Counted from the first letter of the stretch, positions 26,058-35,555 are shown. The stretch: 64,000 nucleotides of DNA from Salinimicrobium sediminilitoris (GCF_020866905.1 NZ_JAIVCC010000005.1:732088-796087); one strand, 5' to 3'. Notes: generated from the letters alone by a model not told the origin. Made by a program: numbers and translations.

Positions 26058-26774
26058 TTAGTATTTGTTGAAGCACCCCGATCCTCTCCCAAAGTTAAAG
26101 GTAAAATAGATACCGGTAAAAACATACCAGTCGGAGGTATTTCGGTTACCAAAATCATAAAGGTTGTAACTACCATCAACTTCTGAAGGGTGACTACCAT
26201 CCAGGTTGTCTGTAAAGGTATAGCGGGCTCCTATTTCCATGCCAGCAGAGAGAAAATTGTTCAGGGTTTGTTTATAGCCCATTACGATAGGCAGTGAAAA
26301 TTCCCAGTTATTCCCGGCTTCCTGTAATTCATTTGCTGCCGGATTGGTATAGGCCAAATTTTTCAACATGTAGTGATTGGCAAAATAGTAGTTAATTCCG
26401 GTGTAAAGATAAGGAGTTGATTGGTAAGTATTGGCGTGAAGGTCCCAATCCCAAAAAGTAAATTCAAGACCTAATGAAGCTTCAGCAATAGTATTTGAGA
26501 AAGAATATCCTCTTTGCAGTCTTCGGCCTTCATTGGATTTTGCATCATCGGCCTCGATTTTGGCGTAAAGGAGGGAGAATCTAAAGGAGTGGCGATCACT
26601 GCGATTCCACTTTACAAGACCTCCAAAGACCGGTGTGTTCGGGTTGATATAGGTAGTGTTTCCCACATCCCCAATATAATTTGCTCCTCCTATAAAAGGG
26701 CCTACTTCAAAATTTTGGGAATAGGTCTGATTTCCGCAAAGGGCAATTAGAACCATAACAACAAGATACCTCAT
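26058..26774 (-). CDS. PorG-type (DUF6089) outer-membrane protein of type IX secretion
   Basis: This 238-aa protein has a signal peptide (residues 1-19, ending YSQ) and a small beta-barrel (VGPFIGGANYIGDVG … YVFTGIYFTFNFGRG). It matches the DUF6089 family, which contains PorG, a type IX secretion barrel that binds the PorK/PorN (GldK/GldN) ring. In Porphyromonas gingivalis porG is likewise next to uppS, bamA and the ompH genes. It opens the operon from its own promoter. gldK and gldN are 23 kb away in this window. Confidence 0.85.
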   Translation of the reverse strand: MRYLVVMVLIALCGNQTYSQNFEVGPFIGGANYIGDVGNTTYINPNTPVFGGLVKWNRSDRHSFRFSLLYAKIEADDAKSNEGRRLQRGYSFSNTIAEASLGLEFTFWDWDLHANTYQSTPYLYTGINYYFANHYMLKNLAYTNPAANELQEAGNNWEFSLPIVMGYKQTLNNFLSAGMEIGARYTFTDNLDGSHPSEVDGSYNLYDFGNRNTSDWYVFTGIYFTFNFGRGSGCFNKY

Positions 26775-26791
26775 AGGTCTTCAAAAGTCTG

Positions 26792-26820
26792 CAAATATAA
26801 CAATATTGTTAACCCTACAA
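26792..26820 (-). promoter_or_regulatory. Promoter of the porG-uppS-bamA-skp operon with internal palindrome
   Basis: On the minus strand, TTG (26820-26818), an 18-bp spacer and TATATTTG (26799-26792) fit the Bacteroidota consensus. The spacer contains the perfect 14-bp palindrome TAACAATATTGTTA (26798-26811), which could be an operator. Confidence 0.7.
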
Positions 26821-26875
26821 TAACATGAGGGAGTTTGTGCTTTAGCATTAACAGATTAAAGCAGGTTTTATTGTT

Positions 26876-27760
26876 TTAATTGCGCTTATCTTCTCCCCAA
26901 AGTAGTTTTTTTCGGAGGGTTTTTAAGAAGGTGTCACTTGTAAATTCCACCATTTTTATTTTAAAAGGCGCCTTTTTAATGGTGACTGTAGTGTTGTTTT
27001 TAAGGGTTTCTAACCTTGAATCCATAGAAACAAGGTAGTCATCTGCACGACCCGACACTTTTAATGTGATTGTGGTGTTATCTTTTATGACCAGTGGGCG
27101 GGCATTAAGATTGTGAGGAGCAATGGGGGTGATCACAAGTGCCTTTGTGGCAGGTGTAATCACGGGGCCGCCACAACTTAATGAATAGCCGGTAGAGCCG
27201 GTAGGGGTGGAAACTATTAACCCGTCTGCCCAATAGGAGGTAAGTGGTTCTCCATCAAGCCAGGTGTCAATAGTGATCATGGAGGTACTGTTCTTTCTGC
27301 TAACAGCTATTTCATTAAGGGCGAAATTGTTGTGGCATAGTTCTTCCGCTTCAGGTTGGGTCATAATACACAACAAGGAACGTTCGGAGATCTTATACTC
27401 GTTTTTGAGAAGCCTTGAGATGGTAGCCCGAATTTCTTCTTTATGTACCGTAGCCAGGAAACCAAGTCTCCCGGTATTGATTCCCATAATGGGAATATTT
27501 AGGTCCTGAACAAAATTTACCGAATGAAGTATAGTCCCGTCTCCTCCTACACTTATAAAAATATCGAAGGTATCATCCAGCTCCGTAAAGGTTGCAAAAT
27601 GGTGAAAATCCTTTTCAATTTCTTTGCTTTCGTCAATGAGTCTAAGAAAATTCTCTTCTATAGCGACCTCAATATTTTCAGAATCTAAGACATTTAGAAG
27701 TTCTTCAATATAGGCGCCCGAGTTGGTGTGATAAAATTGCCCGTAGATTGCAGCCTTCAT
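26876..27760 (-). CDS. nadK: NAD kinase
   Basis: This 294-aa enzyme phosphorylates NAD to NADP. GGDGT (residues 72-76) is the nucleotide/diphosphate motif, and the NE/D motif and TGSTGYSLSCGGPV region are present further on. It starts 2 bases after the CBS protein stop and is co-transcribed with it. A separate promoter then serves porG. Confidence 0.95.
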   Translation of the reverse strand: MKAAIYGQFYHTNSGAYIEELLNVLDSENIEVAIEENFLRLIDESKEIEKDFHHFATFTELDDTFDIFISVGGDGTILHSVNFVQDLNIPIMGINTGRLGFLATVHKEEIRATISRLLKNEYKISERSLLCIMTQPEAEELCHNNFALNEIAVSRKNSTSMITIDTWLDGEPLTSYWADGLIVSTPTGSTGYSLSCGGPVITPATKALVITPIAPHNLNARPLVIKDNTTITLKVSGRADDYLVSMDSRLETLKNNTTVTIKKAPFKIKMVEFTSDTFLKTLRKKLLWGEDKRN

Positions 27761-27762
27761 CC

Positions 27763-28419
27763 TTAAATGTTTAGGTATTTATCCAGATAGCGGGAGCGAT
27801 CCTGCAAACTCGATGAAAAAGAATCTTCAGAGTGTTGGGATACGACCTCATAGCCGTACCTTCTAAAGGTTTGAAACATGGCATTAAATGGGACAGCTCC
27901 TGTTTTAAGAGTGATTTGTGCACGTTCATTTTCAATGGCTGAAACGAATGCGCCCAGTACATTGGTGCCATTGGATTCCACAATCTGGCATATTTCACTA
28001 AAGGCATAGTCCTTGACTCCTTTTTCCACTACTATAATACCGCCCGGATTGTTAAGGAAAGGTGATTCGGTAAATAAGTTCATAATATCCTGTAGCTCAA
28101 GATATCCCAAAAATGCATTGTTTTCATCTAAAACGGGCATTATGTTGGAATCATTCTTGGAAAAATTATGCAACACATCTATCCAGTTGTCTGTATCCCT
28201 TACAAAAAAGCCTTCCAGGGCATATTGAAACTCCTCCATGGGTTTGTCTGTGTCAAAGATCCTGGCATCAGCCACGGGGATACAGCCCATATAGGTTTCA
28301 CCCTGTTTGACGGGTAAATGAGAATAAGGATATTCATTGAAAATCTCAAGCACTTCTGCCACAGGGGTGTCGAATTGCGGGATTTTTATCTCATTAAGTA
28401 TGTATGGCTGAATGTTCAT
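27763..28419 (-). CDS. CBS-domain protein
   Basis: This protein of about 218 aa has two CBS motifs (about residues 5-60 and 70-125), which usually bind adenine nucleotides, and a C-terminal ACT-like region (VNAVVE/AFVSAIENERAQITLK). The ATG at 28419 is preferred over 28449, which would lie in the short divergent promoter region shared with pdxJ. It is translationally linked to nadK (2-base gap), which suggests regulation tied to nucleotide pools. That link is an inference. Confidence 0.85.
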   Translation of the reverse strand: MNIQPYILNEIKIPQFDTPVAEVLEIFNEYPYSHLPVKQGETYMGCIPVADARIFDTDKPMEEFQYALEGFFVRDTDNWIDVLHNFSKNDSNIMPVLDENNAFLGYLELQDIMNLFTESPFLNNPGGIIVVEKGVKDYAFSEICQIVESNGTNVLGAFVSAIENERAQITLKTGAVPFNAMFQTFRRYGYEVVSQHSEDSFSSSLQDRSRYLDKYLNI

Positions 28420-28480
28420 TGCCCCGGGGTTTTTCTGCAAATTAATCAAAATAATGTACTTTTTTGCTTAATCAACTTTG

Positions 28481-28488
28481 TATTTTTG
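28481..28488 (+). promoter_or_regulatory. -7 element (TATTTTTG) of pdxJ
   Basis: TATTTTTG fits TAnnTTTG and lies 19 bases before the pdxJ ATG. The nearest upstream TTG (28464) is only 14 bases away, so the -33 element is unclear. Confidence 0.5.
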
Positions 28489-28507
28489 TTGAAAACAAGT
28501 GTCAAAA

Positions 28508-29224
28508 ATGACTAAATTAAGCGTAAATATTAATAAGATTGCAACCCTTCGAAACAGTCGGGGAGGGGATATTCCCAATGTTGTACAGGTTGCCAAAGAT
28601 GTGCAGCGGTTTGGAGGACAGGGAATCACAGTTCACCCAAGGCCAGATGAACGCCATATAAGATACCAGGATGTGCTGGACCTTCGTCCTGTAGTAACCA
28701 CAGAATTTAATATTGAAGGAAATCCAATTCAAAAATTCGTTGACCTGGTATTAAAGGTAAAACCCGAACAGGTGACTCTTGTTCCCGATGCAGAAGATGC
28801 AATTACTTCAAATGCGGGTTGGGATACTATTAAACATAAAGACTACCTGAGAGAGATCATTTCAGAATTTAAAAACAAAGGGATCCGGACTTCGATTTTT
28901 GTGGATCCCGATCTTGAAATGATCAAAGGTGCAGCAAATACCGGGACAGATCGTATTGAACTCTATACCGAGGAATACGCCCGGCAATATGCAAAAGGAA
29001 ACAAAGATGGAATTAAACCTTATAGATCCTGTGCCGAAGCTGCCAATGATCTTGGACTGGGAATAAATGCTGGTCACGATCTTTCCCTGGCAAACATTGA
29101 ATACTTTCAGAAGAATATTCCTGGTTTGCTGGAGGTGTCTATTGGCCATGCTTTAATAGCCGAAGCTCTATACCAGGGGCTGGAATATGTTATTAATCAA
29201 TACTTAAGTTTACTAAGAAGCTAA
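28508..29224 (+). CDS. pdxJ: Pyridoxine 5'-phosphate synthase
   Basis: This 238-aa TIM-barrel enzyme condenses 1-deoxyxylulose 5-phosphate with 3-amino-2-oxopropyl phosphate in de novo vitamin B6 synthesis. The signature is [17 protein letters not shown] … [12 protein letters not shown], and AGHDLS appears near the C-terminus. The ATG at 28508 is chosen over an in-frame GTG at 28499. The stop overlaps the next start (TAATG). Confidence 0.95.
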   Translation: MTKLSVNINKIATLRNSRGGDIPNVVQVAKDVQRFGGQGITVHPRPDERHIRYQDVLDLRPVVTTEFNIEGNPIQKFVDLVLKVKPEQVTLVPDAEDAITSNAGWDTIKHKDYLREIISEFKNKGIRTSIFVDPDLEMIKGAANTGTDRIELYTEEYARQYAKGNKDGIKPYRSCAEAANDLGLGINAGHDLSLANIEYFQKNIPGLLEVSIGHALIAEALYQGLEYVINQYLSLLRS

Positions 29225-29985
29225 TGAAATTACATTCGAATATCGTGGGAGAGGGGCAGCCTCTATTGATCCTTCATGGATTTTTGGGGATGAGTGATAA
29301 CTGGAAAACGCTTGGAAATGATTTTGCCGATGCCGGTTACCAGGTGCACCTCATTGACCAAAGGAATCATGGTCGTAGCCCTCACAGTGAGGTATTTAAT
29401 TATACCGAGCTGGCCAAAGATATCAAAGAATATATTCAGCACTACAGTCTCAAAAATGCCATTTTAATTGGACATTCTATGGGAGGTAAAACAGCAATGA
29501 CGGCCGCCGCTTTGTTTCCTGATCTTATTGAAAAGCTGGTAGTAGTGGATATTGCGCCAAAATACTACCCGCCGCACCACCAGGATATTTTGAAGGGATT
29601 AAAAGCCGTTGATGAGGCTACATTGGAATCGCGGGGAGAAGCAGATGAAGTGCTGTCACAATATGTGTCGCAGAAAGCAGTACGAATGTTTTTGCTTAAA
29701 AATCTTTATTGGAAAGAAAAAAATCGGCTGGGACTAAGGTTGAATCTGGAGGTACTTACAAAAGAGATCGAAAAAGTAGGTGAAGCACTGCCGGGGGATT
29801 ACGTTTATTCCAAACCCACACTTTTTATTAAAGGGGAAAGGTCAAATTATATTACTTCAGAAGATGAAGGGCTCATAGAAAAACATTTTCCCGAAGCGAA
29901 AATTTCAGTCATTCCGCGAGCGGGGCACTGGGTTCACGCTGAGAATAAAAAGGAGTTTTATGAAGAGGTAATGAGATTTTTGTAA
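29224..29985 (+). CDS. Alpha/beta hydrolase (YbfF-like esterase)
   Basis: This 253-aa alpha/beta-hydrolase has HGFLGMSDNW (oxyanion side, residues 18-27), the nucleophile elbow GHSMGG (S85) and the catalytic His in AGHWVHAENK near the C-terminus. It is closest in pattern to YbfF-type acyl-CoA/ester hydrolases. It overlaps pdxJ by one base, so the two are co-translated. The substrate is unknown. Confidence 0.9.
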   Translation: MKLHSNIVGEGQPLLILHGFLGMSDNWKTLGNDFADAGYQVHLIDQRNHGRSPHSEVFNYTELAKDIKEYIQHYSLKNAILIGHSMGGKTAMTAAALFPDLIEKLVVVDIAPKYYPPHHQDILKGLKAVDEATLESRGEADEVLSQYVSQKAVRMFLLKNLYWKEKNRLGLRLNLEVLTKEIEKVGEALPGDYVYSKPTLFIKGERSNYITSEDEGLIEKHFPEAKISVIPRAGHWVHAENKKEFYEEVMRFL

Positions 29986-30032
29986 TTCTGTTGTAGAATT
30001 TACTATGCACGCGTAATAAATTGATGTTTTTC

Positions 30033-30062
30033 TTGCCTTATATTCAATTTATGCTATTTTTG
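30033..30062 (+). promoter_or_regulatory. Promoter of the fadL-SGNH operon
   Basis: TTG (30033-30035), a 19-bp spacer and TATTTTTG (30055-30062) match the Bacteroidota consensus. The ATG of fadL follows 38 bases later. Confidence 0.75.
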
Positions 30063-30099
30063 AGCCATTGATCCTAAAATTAAATCTACACAAACTATT

Positions 30100-31347
30100 A
30101 TGAAAAAAGTTTTATTACTAATGGTATTTGTTCTTGCAGGTACTATAACTTATGCCGGTGGTTATCGTGTTGGTGTACAGGGGCAGCGCGCACTGGCCAT
30201 GGGACACACGGGAGTTGCCGTAGTTAACAGTGCCGAATTGGGTTTTTTCAATCCGGCAGGACTTGTTTACCTTGAAAACCAATTAACCATTTCTGCAGGG
30301 GTAAGTGCAGTATTTTCTGAAGTTGCCTGGCAAAATGAATCTACAGGAGCAACAGCTCGTACAGATAACCCTGCGGGAACTCCTTTTTACTTCAATGCTT
30401 CTTATAAATTGAATGAAAATCTTGCTCTTGGCCTTAGTATATATACCCCTTACGGGAGTACGGTAGAATGGGAAGATGACTGGGCCGGTTCTCACTTAGT
30501 TAATAATATTAAACTTCAGGCTATCTACATCCAGCCACTTGTTTCTTACAAGATCGCCGATTTCGTGAGCGTTGGTGGTGGTCCCATCTTCGTGACAGGT
30601 TCGGTTAATTTTAACCGTAATTTAAGCAGAACCCTTACCAACATTGATGGTGAGAGATCAAATGTTACCATAGACGCTTCGGGAGTGAACGAATGGGGAT
30701 GGTCTGCAGGTGCACTTTTTACTCCTACCGAAGATCTTAGAGTGGGAGTTAATTACCGTTCTGAGATCATTATGAATGCTGAAGGTGGAGATGCCGATTT
30801 TGAAAACATTCCAAATACGCCGCTTGCACCTTTTAGCGATACAACTTTTGATGCTCAGTTGCCTTTACCGGCAGAACTTACTGTAGGTCTATCTTATGAG
30901 CTCAATGAAAAGTGGTTATTGGCCTTTGATTTTAACAGGACTTATTGGGGAGTGTATGAATCCCTTGATATAAAATTTGCCAATGGTGTGGTTTCTGAAA
31001 ATCCACGTGGTTATGAGGATGCCAATACCTGGAGATTTGGAGCACAATACATTGCAACAGATAAGTTGACCTTACGTGCAGGTTATTATCTTGATCAATC
31101 CCCTGTACAACCTGGATATTTTGCACCAGAGACTCCACGTAATGACTCCATGGGTTTCACCGGGGGACTTTCTCTTAATGTGACTTCAAGACTTGCAATA
31201 GACGCCTCTTTTGCATACATAAGATTTGACGAGGTAGATGCATCCTACGACCACTACATTGATGAAAATGGGCAAAATGTACCTTTTGGAGGAACATATA
31301 AATCTGTAGCCTTTATTCCTGGGCTGGGTGTTACTTATAAACTATAA
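30100..31347 (+). CDS. OmpP1/FadL-family outer-membrane transporter
   Basis: This 415-aa barrel has a signal peptide (residues 1-19) followed by GGYRVGVQGQRALAMGHTGVA and later SAELGFFNPAGL, the N-terminal hatch signature of the FadL family (outer-membrane uptake of long-chain fatty acids and other hydrophobic molecules). The C-terminus ends in an aromatic-rich strand (…LGVTYKL). It is transcribed with an SGNH lipoprotein 15 bases downstream. Confidence 0.92.
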   Translation: MKKVLLLMVFVLAGTITYAGGYRVGVQGQRALAMGHTGVAVVNSAELGFFNPAGLVYLENQLTISAGVSAVFSEVAWQNESTGATARTDNPAGTPFYFNASYKLNENLALGLSIYTPYGSTVEWEDDWAGSHLVNNIKLQAIYIQPLVSYKIADFVSVGGGPIFVTGSVNFNRNLSRTLTNIDGERSNVTIDASGVNEWGWSAGALFTPTEDLRVGVNYRSEIIMNAEGGDADFENIPNTPLAPFSDTTFDAQLPLPAELTVGLSYELNEKWLLAFDFNRTYWGVYESLDIKFANGVVSENPRGYEDANTWRFGAQYIATDKLTLRAGYYLDQSPVQPGYFAPETPRNDSMGFTGGLSLNVTSRLAIDASFAYIRFDEVDASYDHYIDENGQNVPFGGTYKSVAFIPGLGVTYKL

Positions 31348-31362
31348 TAAAGAAATTTGAAT

Positions 31363-32928
31363 ATGAAAAACTATATAAAATATATCGGAATTCTGGCCCT
31401 GGGGATGGTTGCCTGTGAACCCGAATTTGAAAATCCGGTTGATGATATTGATGCTTATTCCAGTGGGGAAGCTGACTTTTCAAACTATGTGGCATTAGGA
31501 AATTCTCTTACAGCGGGCTATGCAGATAATGCATTGTATATCACCGGTCAGCAGAATTCTTACCCAAATATCCTGGCGCAACAATTTGCAAAAGTGCAGG
31601 AGACTCAGGATTTTGACCAGCCCTTAATGGCCGACAACGCCGGGGGTCTTCTTTTTAATGGAACTCCAATTGCCAACACAAGGCTTGTGCTGGGAATAGG
31701 TGAAAGTGGAACATCTCCAAGAAATTACACCGGAAGCCAGCCTACTACAGAGGTTACTAACAAACTATCGGGATCTTTTAATAATATGGGAGTGCCAGGA
31801 GCAAAAAGTTTCCATTTAATTGCGCCAGGCTATGGAAATCCTGCCGGAGTATTAACAGGAGCTTCGAATCCTTATTTTGCAAGGTTTGCTTCAACAGAAA
31901 ATGCTACGGTGTTAGCAGATGCTGTAGCTCAAAATCCCACCTTCTTTACCTTATGGATTGGTAATAATGACGTTTTAAGTTTTGCTACTTCAGGTGGTTT
32001 GGGTGTTTATCAAGAGGATCCAACTGTGGAACTTTCTGCTTATGGTTCCAATGATATTACCAACCCTCAGGTTTTTGCGGGAGTATATTCAACTTTAGTG
32101 GACCTAATGATGAGTGCCGGCGCCGAGGAAGGAGTGCTGCTTAACATTCCTGATGTTACAAATATTCCCTTTTTTACAACTGTTCCTAATAACGCATTAG
32201 AACTTTCTGCAGAACAGGCTGCCGGGTTGACCGGTTATTTTCAGGCTGTAGCCGGAATATTCACACAGTTTTTAATGAGCCAGCAAGTGCCCGCAGAGCA
32301 GGCGCAGGCAATAGCTTCTCAATATGCCATTACTTTCAATGAGGGGAAAAATCGCTTTATAATTGATGTTCCTGAAACTCAAACTAATCCACTTGGTTTT
32401 CGTCAAATGACAGAGGAAGAATTACTCCTGTTGACAATCAATCAATCAGCTTTACGGGAGCAGGGATATGGGTCGGCTGCTATTACGCCACAAGTAATGG
32501 AAGTACTTGGAATGCTACAGGCTGGACAGCAACCTTCTCCAGAACAGGCTCAACTTGTATTGGATGCAGTAAATGGTATTGATGATGGGGACGCCCTGGA
32601 TGCTTCAGAATTAAATGACATTAATACAGCGAGAACCCAGTACAATCAAACAATTAAACAATTGGCTGATGCTAACGGATTAGCATTTGTAGATGCAGCA
32701 GCAATGCTGGAGCAAACTGCTACCACGGGGGTTAACTATGATGCAGGAGTGCTTACTTCAACTTTTGGAAGTGGTGGTGCTTTCTCCCTTGATGGAGTTC
32801 ATCTTACACCAAGAGGCTATGCTCTTGTTGCCAATCGTATTATTGAAGCTGTTAACGACAAATATAATGCTACTGTCCCAACTGTGAATATTGGTTATTA
32901 TGGCACCATTACTCCGAGTAACGATTAA
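31363..32928 (+). CDS. SGNH/GDSL-family lipoprotein
   Basis: This 521-aa lipoprotein has a lipobox ending GMVAC (C18). The hydrolase block I reads ALGNSLTAGY, so GDSL is replaced by GNSL with Ser48 as nucleophile. The block III-like segment LWIGNNDVLSF supplies the Asn and DGVHLTPRGYA the Asp477-His480 pair, so a catalytic triad is complete. A ~130-residue helical insert (about 290-430) is extra. Pairing with FadL suggests it releases lipid substrates at the outer membrane before import; this is an inference. The ATG at 31363 is used rather than the TTG at 31357. Confidence 0.85.
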   Translation: MKNYIKYIGILALGMVACEPEFENPVDDIDAYSSGEADFSNYVALGNSLTAGYADNALYITGQQNSYPNILAQQFAKVQETQDFDQPLMADNAGGLLFNGTPIANTRLVLGIGESGTSPRNYTGSQPTTEVTNKLSGSFNNMGVPGAKSFHLIAPGYGNPAGVLTGASNPYFARFASTENATVLADAVAQNPTFFTLWIGNNDVLSFATSGGLGVYQEDPTVELSAYGSNDITNPQVFAGVYSTLVDLMMSAGAEEGVLLNIPDVTNIPFFTTVPNNALELSAEQAAGLTGYFQAVAGIFTQFLMSQQVPAEQAQAIASQYAITFNEGKNRFIIDVPETQTNPLGFRQMTEEELLLLTINQSALREQGYGSAAITPQVMEVLGMLQAGQQPSPEQAQLVLDAVNGIDDGDALDASELNDINTARTQYNQTIKQLADANGLAFVDAAAMLEQTATTGVNYDAGVLTSTFGSGGAFSLDGVHLTPRGYALVANRIIEAVNDKYNATVPTVNIGYYGTITPSND

Positions 32929-32950
32929 GGGCTTTTATTAATAATCATCA

Positions 32951-32978
32951 AAACGCCGGGACATACCCGGCGTTTTTC
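32951..32978 (+). terminator. Terminator of the fadL-SGNH operon
   Basis: A 9-bp stem AACGCCGGG/CCCGGCGTT with loop ACATA is followed by a T-run, 22 bases after the stop codon. Confidence 0.9.
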
Positions 32979-33016
32979 GTTCAAAAGACTATCTTAGTAT
33001 TCAAAAATATTAAACT

Positions 33017-33358
33017 ATGACTTTCATTTTAAGAATTCTCCTTACAGCCGTTGTTGTGGTTTTCCTTGCTAATTTTCTTCCCGGTGTAACGGTTACTGGA
33101 TATTTTACTGCAATTGTCGTAGCCCTGGTGTTGGCGCTGCTTAATCTAATTGTCAAGCCTATCCTGGTGCTGTTGACATTACCTGTTACCATTATTACTC
33201 TGGGGCTATTTTTAATCGTGATCAATGCAATTATTATACTTCTGGTCGATGCTTTTGTAGATGGATTCCAGGTAAGTGGCTTTTGGATTGCTGTGCTTTT
33301 TAGCCTTTTATTATCAATTATCCAATCTCTGTTTTTCTCTATTGCCGAAAAGAAATAA
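33017..33358 (+). CDS. Small membrane protein of the phage-holin-like superfamily (PF04020 type)
   Basis: This 113-aa protein has three to four hydrophobic helices and little else. It resembles the 'Mycobacterial 4 TMS phage holin' family, whose members are common chromosomal proteins. No phage genes are nearby, so a holin role is not implied. It lies alone between two terminated units. Confidence 0.75.
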   Translation: MTFILRILLTAVVVVFLANFLPGVTVTGYFTAIVVALVLALLNLIVKPILVLLTLPVTIITLGLFLIVINAIIILLVDAFVDGFQVSGFWIAVLFSLLLSIIQSLFFSIAEKK

Positions 33359-33386
33359 AGGCTGCTGAATTTCAACTTTTTGAAAC

Positions 33387-33417
33387 TTTGCTCGCTCTTA
33401 AAAAAGTTGTACTTTTG
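33387..33417 (+). promoter_or_regulatory. Promoter of tig
   Basis: TTTG (33387-33390), a 19-bp spacer and TACTTTTG (33410-33417) match the Bacteroidota consensus exactly. The tig ATG follows 26 bases later. Confidence 0.8.
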
Positions 33418-33443
33418 CAGACCAATTTTTATAAGCAATTATA

Positions 33444-34757
33444 ATGAATATAACGAGAGAGAACATAGACGAACTTAATGCCGTACTCAAGGTAGATATA
33501 GCTAAAGAGGACTACAGCAACAAAGTTGAAAAAGTACTAAAAGATTACCGTAAGAATGCAAATATTCCCGGCTTCCGAAAAGGACATGTGCCAATGGGGA
33601 TGGTGAAAAAGCAGTATGGTAAGGCTGTTTTGGTTGATGAGGTGAACAAGTTACTTCAGGATTCATTGAATAAGTATCTTACTGAAGAAAAACTTGATGT
33701 TCTTGGAAATCCGCTTCCAAAGGAGCAGGAAAATTTTGACTGGGACAGTGATAACTACACCTTTGAATTTGAATTAGGTCTTTCTCCACAATTTGAAGTG
33801 AGCCTGGACAACAAAGAGGCTATAACTTATTACAAGATCGTTGCCGGTGAGGAAATGATAGATAACCAGGTGAAGACCCTTCAGAAGCAATATGGGAAAC
33901 TCGTTTCAAAAGAAGTTGCCGAAGAAGGAGACCAGGTTACAGGTACTTTTAAAAATGAAGCTGAAGGAATAGAATCTAAAACTACCCTTCCTCTTGAAAA
34001 GTTGAAAAACAAGGAGCCTTTCCTTGGAGCTAAGGCCGGTGATACTGTTTCTGTTAGTACCAAAGATCTTTTTGAAGATGATCACCAGTTGATGGAATTT
34101 CTTAAAGTTGAGCATGACAAGGCGCATGGACTTGATGTTGAGGTGCAGTTTGAAGTTGAGGAAGTTAACACTCAGGAGTTGGCCGATCTTGATCAGGAGT
34201 TATTCGATAAGCTTTTTGGGGCAGGGGAAGTCACTTCTGTTTCCGAGCTTAAGGAAAAAATAAAAGAAGACGCTGCAAAGCAATTCGAACAACAAAGTGA
34301 CCAGCAATTGCTGAATGATGTTACTGAGATGCTTATAGAGACTCACAATTTTGATCTTCCAAAGGAATTTCTTCAGAAGTGGATCCAAACCGCAGGTGAA
34401 AAAGAACTTTCTGAAGAGCAGGCGAAGGAAGAGTACGAAAAAAGTGAAAAAGGATTAAGATTTCAATTGATCGAAGGTAAGCTTATACAGGAGCATAACC
34501 TGGAAGTGAAATTTGAAGATCTAAAATCTTTTGCCAAAGACAGGATCAAAGAACAAATGGCTCAATTTGGCCAGATGAATCCCGAAGAAAAGGAACTTGA
34601 TGATATCGCAGCGAGAATCCTTTCCAATCAGGAGGAAGTAAAGCGCCTTTCGGAACAATTAATGAACCAGAAACTTCTTGAACTTTACAAGGAAAAAGTA
34701 AACCTTGAGGAGAAAGAAGTAACGTACGAAGAATTTGTTAAAGAAGTTTACCAATAG
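33444..34757 (+). CDS. tig: Trigger factor
   Basis: This 437-aa ribosome-associated chaperone has an N-terminal ribosome-binding domain with the loop signature IPGFRKGHVPM (around residue 38), a diverged peptidyl-prolyl isomerase region (about 150-230) and a helical C-terminal cradle. It meets nascent chains at the exit tunnel. It precedes clpP and clpX, the same order as in E. coli, but has its own promoter and terminator. Confidence 0.93.
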   Translation: MNITRENIDELNAVLKVDIAKEDYSNKVEKVLKDYRKNANIPGFRKGHVPMGMVKKQYGKAVLVDEVNKLLQDSLNKYLTEEKLDVLGNPLPKEQENFDWDSDNYTFEFELGLSPQFEVSLDNKEAITYYKIVAGEEMIDNQVKTLQKQYGKLVSKEVAEEGDQVTGTFKNEAEGIESKTTLPLEKLKNKEPFLGAKAGDTVSVSTKDLFEDDHQLMEFLKVEHDKAHGLDVEVQFEVEEVNTQELADLDQELFDKLFGAGEVTSVSELKEKIKEDAAKQFEQQSDQQLLNDVTEMLIETHNFDLPKEFLQKWIQTAGEKELSEEQAKEEYEKSEKGLRFQLIEGKLIQEHNLEVKFEDLKSFAKDRIKEQMAQFGQMNPEEKELDDIAARILSNQEEVKRLSEQLMNQKLLELYKEKVNLEEKEVTYEEFVKEVYQ

Positions 34758-34786
34758 AACTTTTGTTAATTAATACTTATATCTTT

Positions 34787-34823
34787 AAGGGCGTTAGACC
34801 GAATGCGGGATAACGCCTTTTTT
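34787..34823 (+). terminator. Terminator between tig and clpP
   Basis: GGCGTTA (34790-34796) and TAACGCC (34811-34817) form the stem with a 14-base loop, followed by six T. Confidence 0.75.
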
Positions 34824-34880
34824 GGTAAATGATTTAGGGGGAAAAATTCCTCTTTTTAAAGTAAAACCGATTTTATTTCA

Positions 34881-35555
34881 ATGGATTACGCTAAAGAATT
34901 TGAGAAATATGCAACCCGTCATCACGGGATCAACAGTAACTATTACGACAAGATAATAAGCAGCATGTACCCTCAGGGTATGACGCCAAACATCATTGAA
35001 GAGCGGCAAATGAATATTGCCATTTTTGATGTTTTCTCACGTTTAATGATGGATCGTATTATCTTTTTAGGAACCGGAATTAGCGACCAGGTGGCCAATA
35101 TTATTCAGGCACAGTTGTTGTTTTTAGAGAGTACAGATTCCTCCAAGGATATTCAGATTTATATTAACTCTCCTGGAGGAAGTGTTTATGCAGGCTTGGG
35201 TATTTATGACACAATGCAGTTCATTAAGCCCAATGTTGCAACAATTTGTACGGGAATGGCCGCTTCTATGGGAGCAGTTCTTCTTTGTGCAGGGGAAAAA
35301 GGAAAAAGGAGCGGTTTGCCGCATTCCCGTGTGATGATCCACCAGCCTTTAGGTGGGGCGCAGGGACAGGCAAGTGACATTGAGATCACAGCTCGTGAGA
35401 TCCTTATCCTTAAGAAAGAGCTTTATGATATCATTGCAAAGCACACTGGTCAAACCTATGAGAAGATCCATGAAGACAGTGACCGTGACTATTGGATGAA
35501 AGCAGATAAAGCTTTGGAATACGGAATGATAGATGAAATTTTAACTAGGGAATAA
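34881..35555 (+). CDS. clpP: ATP-dependent Clp protease proteolytic subunit
   Basis: This 224-aa serine protease has a full triad: S129 (GMAASMGA), H154 (MIHQP) and D203 (SDRDYWM), with the same spacing as E. coli ClpP (25 and 49 residues). The N-terminal extension before the mature domain is about 30 residues. It forms the tetradecameric chamber fed by ClpX, encoded 51 bases downstream. Confidence 0.96.
   Translation: MDYAKEFEKYATRHHGINSNYYDKIISSMYPQGMTPNIIEERQMNIAIFDVFSRLMMDRIIFLGTGISDQVANIIQAQLLFLESTDSSKDIQIYINSPGGSVYAGLGIYDTMQFIKPNVATICTGMAASMGAVLLCAGEKGKRSGLPHSRVMIHQPLGGAQGQASDIEITAREILILKKELYDIIAKHTGQTYEKIHEDSDRDYWMKADKALEYGMIDEILTRE

Noticed and set aside
33017-33358. Prophage holin
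   Set aside because: No other phage gene is nearby, and this family is widespread as an ordinary chromosomal membrane protein.
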